Shown here: piece after piece, positions 55,130 to 64,000 of the stretch
Position numbering within the stretch: the first letter of the stretch is position 1
Layout: every line of letters starts with the position of its first letter
Assembly: GCA_964019155.1 (NCBI GenBank)
Contig: OZ025240.1
Coordinates: forward strand, 91,101,461-91,165,460
From: Osedax fenrisi
Taxonomy: Eukaryota > Annelida > Polychaeta > Sabellida > Siboglinidae
DNA length: 64,000 nt
Reading direction: 5' to 3'
Position numbers and translations under genes: made by a program
The notes under the pieces: model-generated
Seen by the model: the letters and a program-made list of their open reading frames with translations, nothing else
Databases searched by the model: none
What the model was told of the DNA's origin: nothing

Positions 55130-57962
55130 CTATCCTCTAATATAGCCTTGATCAATATTCGCTCCTTGAGATCAAATATATCCCTTCTGTTCCCATACCT
55201 TAAATTACAAAAATTTATTATAATCGCATTGACTGAGACCTGGATTTCTAATAATGACTCTGATATATTTGCCTCCATCTTGGACTTTGGATATACACTC
55301 TATCTCGCTCCACGACAAATGGGCCGTGGTGGTGGGGTAGGATTTATGATACGTAATGATTTTTACCTATCTCCATCCATTTCATTCCCCCCCTTTTCAT
55401 ATAGTGATTGTATTTCGCTGACCCTCAAGCTTCCTAACTTAACTCTACATCTTACCGTTATCTATCGTCCCCCAAAACCTGAAACCAGTTTATTCTTTGA
55501 TGAATTTCATGATTTTATCCATAAACTTCCTTCATCTTCAACCTATCTACCAATAGTTCTTGGTGACTTAAACTATCACTATAATTCTCCCATCTATCCC
55601 CATGGTGACTTTAAACTCCTAACTGAGTCTCTTTCCTTGTGCCAACATATATCATTTCCTACCCATTCTAGTGGCAATACACTTGATATGATATTTACAC
55701 CCCTATCCAGTCCTCTTATTAGATGTATAAACCCTAACTCCTTTCAAAAAATTGAACTACTAACTGATCATTTTATTATTGAATTCTCTATAAATCTAAA
55801 ATTCACAAATATTAAACGAAAACGTATTACATATAGAGATGTTAAGTCTATCGACCTACCAAGATTTGTAAACAATATCAAAACTGAGATCTCTTCTTCA
55901 ACTTCCCTATGTCCGGTACTCCTAAACTCCACTCTCCTAAATATTATCAAAATACATGCACCTACAAAAACTACATTAATTACCGACCGCCCTTTTTCTC
56001 CCTGGTTCTCCCACGAACTTTTCATCTTCAAGAAGAGTGTTCGAAAATTTGAGAAGAAATTTCTTAAAAATCCTTCTACTGAAACTAAATTAGCACTATC
56101 ACTAGCTAGAAAAAATTACAAATCTACTATATCTCGTTCAAAATCTATCTATTATAACAAAAAGATAGCATTGATATCCTCCAATCCTCGCAAATTATTT
56201 AAAATAGCAAATAAAATTCTCTCTCCTCCAGATGAAAAAATCCTCCCCATTTTACCTAACACGTCAAATTTTCAACTGTGTTCTCTTTTTGAAAAATTCT
56301 TTAACCATAAAATTGCAAGCATTAATAATATTATTTGCGCATCTACTCAACTCATACTCAATCCTACCATATATATTACCCATCATATTGACTCATTAAG
56401 TACATTCACTATTCCTTCACTGTATGAAGTAAATGACCTACTCATGAAATCTCACTGTACCTCCCCCACTGATCCCCTACCTTTATCATTATATCACAAA
56501 CTTTCACCCTTATTTTCTCCTATTTTCTTGGATATTATTGCGAACTCACTAAACTCTGGCCAAGTTTCACCCTGTCTCAAGACTGCCATAATATCCCCTA
56601 TTCTAAAAAAACAAAACTTAGACCCAAACTCATTTAGCAATTATCGCCCGATCTCCCACCTACCCTTATTAAGTAAAATATTAGAAAGAATTGTTTCCAA
56701 ACAACTCATAGCCCATGTAAATAAAAATAATCTTTTCGACCCGTTTCAAAGCGCTTTTCGTAAGGGTCATTCAACCGAAACAGCTCTCCTACGTATTACT
56801 GACACTATATTATCTACCTTAAATAGCAACACGTGTTGCCAGCTAATCCTACTTGATCTATCATCTGCTTTTGATACCCTGGACCATAACATATTAATCT
56901 CGCGACTTACTTTAATGGGTATATCTGGCTTAGCATTAAAATGGTTTACTTCATATCTCACTAACAGGAATATCTCTATTATGATTGACAAATCTTACTC
57001 GCCTCTTTCTCCTCTTAACCACGGTATTCCCCAAGGATCTGTTCTAGGTCCATCCCTCTTTTCTATTTATATCCGCCCTATTGCTGATCTAATTAAGAAA
57101 TTTCCAAATATCCACTACCATATTTTTGCTGATGATATCCAACTGTTTACCTTTTTCCCTATAAATTCTCATAATACCATTAACTCTGAATTAATCGAGT
57201 GTGCTAACTCCATAAGATTATGGCTCCTCTCCAATAAACTACTAATTAATTCCTCTAAGACTACTGTACTTAACATATCTACTTCTGAAACTTCCTTTCC
57301 AAACTTTACTCTAAATAACATGATTATTTCTCCTTCTCATTCCTCCAAAAACCTAGGATTAGTATTTGATGACAAATTATCATTTAAGAATCACATATCA
57401 TCCATTACAAAATCATCCAACTTTCATCTCTTCAGAATTAAAAAAAATACGGACATCACTTTCCAGAAACCTTACTAAAACTCTAATTAATGCTCTTGTA
57501 CTTTCACGTATTGACTACTGTTCTTCCCTACTGAATTTACTTCCTGCTAAAGCTACTGCTCCACTTAATCGGATTATCCGTTCCTCAATACGTACTACTT
57601 ACTGTTTAACTCGACTGGATCACTCTACTACAACATCTCATCAATCATCTCGTATGTGGCTACCATTCTCCCTCAGGTGTAAATTACGTATACTATCTAT
57701 AATCCATAAATCAATATATTCTTTTACCCCTAGCTATATCTCTGATCTAATTAAAAAACGTACTATATTATCTTCTCTTCGTTACCAAAATGCTCCTCTA
57801 CTTATCTCCCAGAACTCTAGTAAAACTTCCCTAAATTCTAGAGCTTTTAAAAATTCCGGTCCAACTCTATGGAATTCCCTCCCTCCTACCATTCGTTCTA
57901 TTAGATCCCACAAAAGATTTATAAATCTTACTTCTTCTTTTCTCTCTACCCATAATCATTAA
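55130..57962 (+). pseudogene. CR1-A ORF2: AP endonuclease and reverse transcriptase, one frameshift
   Basis: The frame begins right after UGA 55,127-55,129 with LSSNIALINIRSLRSN and has no ATG until 55,319, which lies beyond the catalytic Glu of TETW (55,232-55,243). Endonuclease: LINIRSL, TETWISN, VIYRPPKPE, LGDLNYHYNS, TDHFIIEF. RT: NYRPISHLPLLSKILERIV, SAFRKGHSTETALL, ILLDLSSAFDTLDHNILI, GIPQGSVLGPSLFSIYIRPI and YHIFADDIQLF (FADD 57,125-57,136). The A8 run at 57,440-57,447 shifts the frame; the other copy has 7 at this place. The C-terminus continues to 57,962 (LINALVLSRIDYCSSLL, NSGPTLWNSLPPTIRS). Apart from this one base the ORF is open. Confidence 0.85.
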
Positions 57963-58296
57963 ATCATCCAACTTATTATTTGTATCCGTGTTATATTAAA
58001 TTTATATCATTATTAAATCGTTATTGTATTATTATTATCTTATTATTATATAACACTATACTATATCAATGCAGTCTGTAGTATATACAACTACACCATA
58101 TCAATGCAGACTGTAGTATATAATAGTCCTTTATATTGTTTATTATTGTTTTTCCGTTGTATATTGAATGTATATTATTATCAAATTATTATCGTATTAC
58201 TATTATTTTATTATTATTTTCTTCCCGCACGAGCGAAGGGGTCTACATGACCCTATTTTAGTGCTAATAAACTCAATATCATCATCATCATCATCA

Positions 58297-58450
58297 ACTA
58301 ATTGTATTGTATTGTTCTGGGTCTCTCACAATTATTTATATCATGTATATAACTTCACATGGTGTCCATTTGTATCCGTTATTTGTATTGTATTCAATAT
58401 ATAAATATGAGATTTCAATAAATAAATATTATTATTATTATTATCATTAT
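58297..58450 (+). mobile_element. SINE-A-type 3' end without head
   Basis: Matches the 3' half of SINE-A copy 1 (GGTCTCTCACAATTATTTAT, GTCCATTTGTATCCGTTATT, GAGATTTCAATAAATAAATA) with an (ATT)n tail. It starts immediately after the CR1-A (ATC)n tail. It could be a truncated SINE or the 3' end of the LINE that mobilises it. Confidence 0.75.
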
Positions 58451-58908
58451 TATATATTAATAAATTAATAATAATAACATTTATCTATATAATATCGAGT
58501 TAATTATTTATAGAGTGAATTATTATTATTTGGAATTAAAAAGAATATTAGTAATTATAATATTATTTATTAATGATTATATTATAGATAGTAAGTACTA
58601 TTTTTGTAATGATATTATTAGTATAAATATCGATTATATTATATTTTGATAACATTATATGTTATTATGCAATTTAATATGGTATTAATATCTCATTTTA
58701 GACATTTTTAATTGCGAAATTTTATATTTAATTAAATTCCTTATTACATTTAATCTTCTTTATTTATCAATTAATTTATATTTTATTGCTATATTTGATA
58801 ACTTAATATTGTTTATATAATTACAAATTATATTTTTTATAGTAATCGTACTTTTTAATACATATTATTTTATTTTATTTTTAGAATAATCATAACATTA
58901 TATACATA

Positions 58909-58964
<56 letters not shown>

Positions 58965-59274
58965 TCATAAATATATAATTCATTTTATGTAAACTATTGA
59001 CTTTAATTTACAACCAATATTCTCCAACAAATATAATATGTATATTATTCGAAAATCAATATCTAAAAGTATATTTAATTTAATTAAATTACCCACTAAT
59101 TATATATGACAAGGTTACAATACTATCTAATTGTGTACTTCCTTATATATTTGATATTATTTGTTATTCTTAACTAACATGTATATTACTATATTTAATC
59201 TAATATATTCTCTCGAATGACATTATCCTTATATCTTCAATATTTCACATCGTAATAATTAATGCATCTCTAAG
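58451..59274. other. A+T-rich spacer
   Basis: No gene. (TA)n at 58,915-58,958. Confidence 0.6.
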
Positions 59275-61922
59275 TTGCCGGCGCCTTTAACCTAGAATAT
59301 CCTTGAGTAAGTGTCTAGGTTAAATTGTCTCAAAAACAAACACATGAATACAAAGAAAATAATGGCCCTCAGTCCCTGGCAAATAGAGAGTGCGAATAAT
59401 CTACCGGTTAGGATGACCACATGGAACACTAGAACACTAATTGATAATGCTACTATTGACTTATTGATACACGAAATTGAACGAATGGAAATTGATATAA
59501 TTTGCATAACTGAAACCCATTGGATAACATATATACCTACGATTTGGGAGAAAGGTCAACATGTTATCATACACTCACCATGACAAGACGGCATACACAG
59601 TCAAGGTGTCGCTTTAATACTGAATAAAAAACTAAGTGAGCATATGATTAACTATGAGTGCATAGCAAGCATATTATTGAAGGTTACCATAGAGATTATA
59701 TCAGATAGAATAACATACTTCGTTGTATACGCCCCAGACTCTAGCTACGAAGATACATATGTTTAAGAATTTTTCGGAACGTTATAAGATGAGATTAACA
59801 TACTTCCACCAAGCGAACATATGGTACTACTAGATGATTTTCACACATCAGTAGGAAGCCACATGCAAGACATCTGGCCATTAGTTGGGAGTTATGGTGC
59901 AGGAGAACATAATGAACGAGGTGTTAAACTACTTCAATTCTGTGCAATAAACAATTTATTTATAGCAAACACAATATTCAAGTACAAAGAAAGACGAAGA
60001 TATACATGGACTTCACTAAAACGTACAAAGATGCAAATTGATTTTATTATAATATCTAAGAAACTAAAATCTACTCATAAAAACCGAATAACCTATAACT
60101 CTGTCGAAATAGGGTCAGATCATGCACTTGTCATTGCAAACTTAGTTATGAAAAAACCACAAAAAAACGAAACATAAAGCAAAAAATCGAAACGTTATGA
60201 CACCGATAAACTGCGAAGCAAGGAACATACAAAAAGTTTGCATCGATAATAGGAGAAGGATTTTTAACCTATTAGACGAAGACGATGAGATGACTCCAGA
60301 ATTTTACAAAAAAATTTAAAAAAATCTTAAATACAGCAGCTGAAAAAGAAATCGTGCATAAATCTAACGATATAACGTAATCCCCGGTATCTCAAGCGAG
60401 GTAAAAGACCTATGTGCACAATGAAGCAGCGCTAAAATACTGATTACAAAACAAGGTTAATGAAGAGTATACAAATAACTATAGATAATTAAATAAAAGA
60501 GTAAAAGCAGAAGTAAAAAAAACAAAAGAATGATAATTTAAGATAAAAAATATCTGAAATGGAAGAAAATTTTAAAAAGAATAACACACATAAATTATTC
60601 AAACAAGTTCGTGAACTAGAAGGAAAGAGATATAGATCTATACATACTATGAGAGACTCACAAGTTAATCTAAAGACGAAAAAGAAAGATGTATTGCATA
60701 TCTGGAAAACTCACTTTAAGCAATACTTCAACACACAATTCAAACACAACGAAAATTCTCTGCAAGAATTTGACTCAGTAGATGTTAATAATGATAACAT
60801 ATAGCCAATAACTGAACAAGAAGTTAAGTACTCAATAAAAGAGCTAGCCAATAGAAATTCACCTGGGGTTGATGGAATAACCTCTGAATTGATAAAAGCT
60901 AGAGGTGATATTATGACAAAAACACTAACAAACCTGTTTAATAAAATAATATGGACAGATAATGCACGAAATAACTGGTCTAAAATGATAATAACACCAA
61001 TCCATAAAAAAATCATAAAATATTCTGCAAAATATTGAAGAACAGATGCTCGCACATTATTGAATCATCAATGAGTGACTCTCAATTCGGAGTTAGGCCT
61101 GGTAGAGGAACTACGGATGCAATATGTATTACAATTTTGAACCGTGACTTTCAATTAAACGAAAATATGTATTTTGATATCAGTTATGCAGACGATACGA
61201 CACTCATATCTGCTGTATTAGAAAAACTGCAACTATCTACATTGGATCTTGAAAAAGCTTGCCAAATATGGGGTTTGAAGATAAATCCTCTTAAATGCGC
61301 AATAATGACACCAGATAGCAATGCTGAAATTGAAATCGACAACAACGTGGTTCCCAAAGTTTCCAAGTTCAAATTTATGTGTAGTAGTGTTCTAACTGCT
61401 CCTCAGAGGTTTAACACTGAATAGAAATGTCATGACAAATATTCAGTCGACTAAGAACGACATCAAAAGACGTATCAATAAAGTTTAAGACTAGACTCTA
61501 CGGAGCATTCATTCTGCCGATTGCCACATATGGTTCAGAGTCATGGACTACAAGACGTAAGGAAATTTATGAGCTACTTGTGTTTGAAATGAAATGTCTT
61601 AGAGTTATACTCCGGATTACTAGGTCTGACACACTCAGAAACATCATGATACGAAATAAACTAAACATAAACGAAACGATAGAAGACGTTCTTAAAAGAA
61701 TACTTTGCGGGTTTTGTCGTGTTGTCAGGAATACGTCAACACTAAATTCCAGCCACAAGCTAGATTTCAACAAAAAGAGACAAAGAGAACGCCCGCCAAA
61801 AAGATGGTATTATGGAATAAGGGAACAGTGCGGTAAGCCACTATTAAATATAGAGGAAACTATGTATTCATGTGGAAAGCAAAGGGACGCTAATCCTACG
61901 CATTTAAGTCAAGTCAAGTAAG

Positions 61923-61925
<3 letters not shown>
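59275..61925 (+). pseudogene. RTE-like element (RTE-2), endonuclease plus RT, decayed
   Basis: ATG at 59,344. Endonuclease: RMTTWNTRTLIDN, ICITETHW, VVYAPDSSYEDTY, MVLLDDFHTSVGSHM (the usual GDFN is here DDFH), YTWTSLKRTKMQIDFIIISK and EIGSDHALVIANL. The wording matches animal proteins annotated as craniofacial development protein 2-like, which are RTE-type endonucleases. RT pieces: NSPGVDGITSELIKARGD, SDSQFGVRPGRGTTDAI, then directly DISYADDTTLISAVLEKLQL, so the segment between RT motifs 2 and 5 is deleted. C-terminus: ILPIATYGSESWTTRRKEIY and KKRQRERPPKRWYYGIREQC, ending near 61,921 beside (TA)n. Stops at several points. No ORF1 is seen, as usual for RTE. Confidence 0.85.
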
Positions 61926-61962
<37 letters not shown>

Positions 61963-62210
61963 ATGTAATAGGGGGTTCACATCAAATTAGATATTCTAAA
62001 TATGTCAGAAAAAAATATATATATCTGACGTGTATCACAGTCGATTAAGCTGAACGAAGGAGCTAAATATAATAGATATGCACACCAATTCCGATATTTA
62101 AATCGACTTTTACATCCGTCGATAATAAATTTTCATAACATATCAATGGCTATTATAATTATCCATATATGTTTATTTATATAATATCCTATATGCAACA
62201 GCTTACAAGT

Positions 62211-62242
<32 letters not shown>

Positions 62243-62389
62243 CATGCAATTCTTTATACATAGATTTCAATTCTTTGAATTCAAAAATTCTCATTCTACT
62301 AAATATACCTAATATGTTATAGTAACCTAGATTATATTGAACTGAGATTTAGTATCTTATATATTTATCGAATTCCAACCTATCATTTA
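61926..62389. other. Spacer with (TA)n
   Basis: (TA)n at 61,925-61,958 and 62,212-62,237. No gene. Confidence 0.6.
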
Positions 62390-63790
62390 TAGCCCAAATA
62401 GATGTCTATTAACTCGCATTATTTAACTCTCATCCATTATCCCTTTGGTTTTCTTCACATCTTTCAAATTTAAATCTATAAATCCATAAATTGGTTATGA
62501 CAGAAAATTCTATTTCTCTAATAGATCCACTTTCCCTGATTGTTTTCAAAAACCTTGTGCATATACTCAAATACTCAATCTTGGATTTGATTTCTAAATT
62601 ACTTGATAATAGCATTATAGATTAATCCTTAAAATATTCTATAATAAAACCTATACTGAAAAAAAAACATAACTACATCCTGATATGCTGACTAATTATA
62701 AATCCATATATCAACTTCCGATTAACAGTAAGAGTATGAAACGTATTGTAAGCCGATAGCTAATATATTATTTTGAAGCTAATAATTGAGACTTTGAATA
62801 GTGTATAGGGGAAGTCATATGTTTAACTTAAACTACTTTCAATTACTGATACGCTTTATACATCTATCGATTCTTCTCATTGAGCACAGTTACTGTTACT
62901 CGACCTCTCGAACTTATTCGATAAACTGAATCACAATATTCTTATTGGGCGCATTAAATATCTTGGAATATAAATATCTCCTCTCTGGCGGTTAATTTCA
63001 TAGTTAACCTATCGTATTTCATATGTTAAAATCAACGATTTTATTTCTTATCCAAATAATATATCAAATGGGGTTTCTCATGGTTAGGTTTTCATTCCTT
63101 TTTTATTTTCTATTTATTTGCATCATTTATCTAATATTATTATCAAATAATCTAACATTTATTACTATATATATGCTGATGATATTCAGCGTATCATTAA
63201 TATTTCCATTATTCGCCTACCTCTAATCTAATACTCCTTGAGTGTACTTAAGTAATTATGAATTCGCTTTTTAGAAATGATATTCTAGTGAATACATAGA
63301 AAACTGAACTACTGAATGTATTTCGAATGTCCACAATGTTACCATATGTGCATATTTGAAAATATTGCTCTAAATGTATTAATAGAAAACGTAATACTGC
63401 TCTTATATTATCTAGAATAGAATACTATAGACCACTTTTTAGTGATTCAAATAGCACTGATATAAAAAAAGTAGACAGGATTATTCGCGTTTCTATACTA
63501 CTTATTTATAATTTTAATCGCCATGACCATACGCTTACAGATATGTACCAATATAATCTTAAGTAGATTTCATTTATAAATTGATGCATGCATCATTTAC
63601 TATTCTTAACAAATTTAATAAAATGTAAACCTGGATATTTCAACGATTTTCTCAAACACCGAGCGATATTATTATTCACACTGTAACATATTTTAGAATT
63701 TCCAAATAGGAAAATTCATATTTAAAAATACAGGACGTGTACATAGAAATTCATAAATTATTCAATACATTAGTCAATAAGCATAATATA
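62390..63790 (+). pseudogene. CR1-D: strongly decayed CR1-type RT
   Basis: Recognisable pieces in order: IKPILKKKHNYI (about 62,645), LLLLDLSNLFDKLNHNILIG (about 62,893, domain A), SNGVSHG followed by FLFSIYLHHLSNIII (about 63,064, domain B) and YIYADDIQRI (about 63,168, YADD) in another frame. A C-terminal DKVDRIIRV-type trace lies near 63,475. Frames are broken everywhere; this is the oldest CR1-type copy in the window. Confidence 0.7.
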
Positions 63791-63862
63791 TGAGGCTAAT
63801 AGACTGCACTAAATGTTTTCGGACGTAATTATAAAACCGAAGTTAATGTATTATAATAAATA

Positions 63863-63896
<34 letters not shown>

Positions 63897-64000
63897 TATC
63901 AATATTTAAAATATATTTATAACATTTATGCAAAATGTATTAATTATATTGTATAATTTTCTTGGAGGATGATATGGGAATCCAATATTTGTTTTAATTG
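63791..64000. other. A+T-rich spacer with (TA)n
   Basis: (TA)n at about 63,866-63,893; otherwise nothing seen. Confidence 0.7.

Larger units (their letters stand above)
53758..58296 (+). mobile_element. CR1-A: near full-length CR1-type retrotransposon
   Basis: Contains a 5' UTR of about 380 bp with normal base composition, ORF1 (54,135-55,129), ORF2 (55,130-57,962), a 3' UTR with an internal duplication (TATCAATGCAG twice near 58,065 and 58,097) and an (ATC)n tail at 58,278-58,296. A second, 5'-truncated copy lies at 16,886-19,803. Breaks in this copy: a frameshift at the CCCC run 54,600-54,603, an in-frame TAA at 54,998, and an extra A in an A8 run at 57,440-57,447. The UGA at 55,127-55,129 between the ORFs may be a normal part of the family. 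Confidence 0.85.

Overview
The window looks like nuclear DNA of a very A+T-rich animal. Three things point that way: the retrotransposon families are typical of metazoans (CR1/Jockey-like and RTE-like non-LTR elements, animal-type Ty3/gypsy elements), there are tRNA-derived SINEs and dense (TA)n and (ATT)n microsatellites, and a few short open blocks have intron-type AG/GT borders. I cannot name the phylum. Intact ORFs use TGG for Trp and end in TAA or TAG, so the standard code applies. There is no bacterial-type operon, no rRNA and no CRISPR array.

Layout, left to right (family names are local labels): 2.6-3.1 kb, 3' end of family K; 3.7-4.0 kb, SINE-A; 4.06-5.84 kb, relic CR1-B; 6.9 kb, truncated 3' end of family L; 9.1 kb and 9.9-15.6 kb, family K on the minus strand, the longer copy split by a Ty3/gypsy-type element (LTR-1, 11,516-14,520) with a TTAGT target duplication; 16.9-19.8 kb, 5'-truncated CR1-A; 20.5-22.0 kb, an RTE-like relic; 24.9-25.2 kb, SINE-B; 25,358-30,115, a young Ty3/gypsy element (LTR-2) with identical 195-bp LTRs that landed inside an old SINE-A copy; 32.1-34.3 kb, 5' half of family J; 34.7-35.2 kb, a GC-richer island with a 30-bp minisatellite; 37.6-37.9 kb, SINE-B; 38.3-40.1 kb, relic CR1-C; 40.4 kb, a SINE-B tail; 40.5-45.3 kb, family L with both ORFs intact; 45.4-45.7 kb, a cysteine-rich exon candidate; 45.9-46.4 kb, an 88-bp tandem repeat; 47.2-48.0 kb, remnant LTR-3; 49.4-52.9 kb, head-to-tail fragments of three non-LTR elements around an 87-unit (ATT)n tract; 53.0 kb, an exon candidate; 53.2 kb, SINE-A; 53.76-58.30 kb, near full-length CR1-A; 59.3-61.9 kb, an RTE-like relic; 62.4-63.8 kb, relic CR1-D. 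The rest is A+T-rich spacer with no recognisable gene.

The most interesting signal is how the elements couple their two genes. CR1-A has no ATG at the start of ORF2. Its endonuclease frame is continuous with ORF1 across one UGA followed by CUA, a context known to favour stop-codon readthrough. Family J joins ORF1 and ORF2 by an ATGA overlap, family L by an 11-nt overlap, and LTR-2 joins gag and pol through a canonical UUUAAAC -1 slippery heptamer placed just after the nucleocapsid zinc knuckle, with an unexpected UGA inside that knuckle. Family L also ends in a stacked 46-nt stem-loop just before its (ATTC)n tail, and its 3' UTR repeats a 12-nt motif. Two unrelated LTR elements carry the same 13-nt primer-binding-site core.

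All ORF and motif readings were done by eye. Clade assignments within CR1/Jockey/RTE and Ty3/gypsy are family resemblance, not tree-based.
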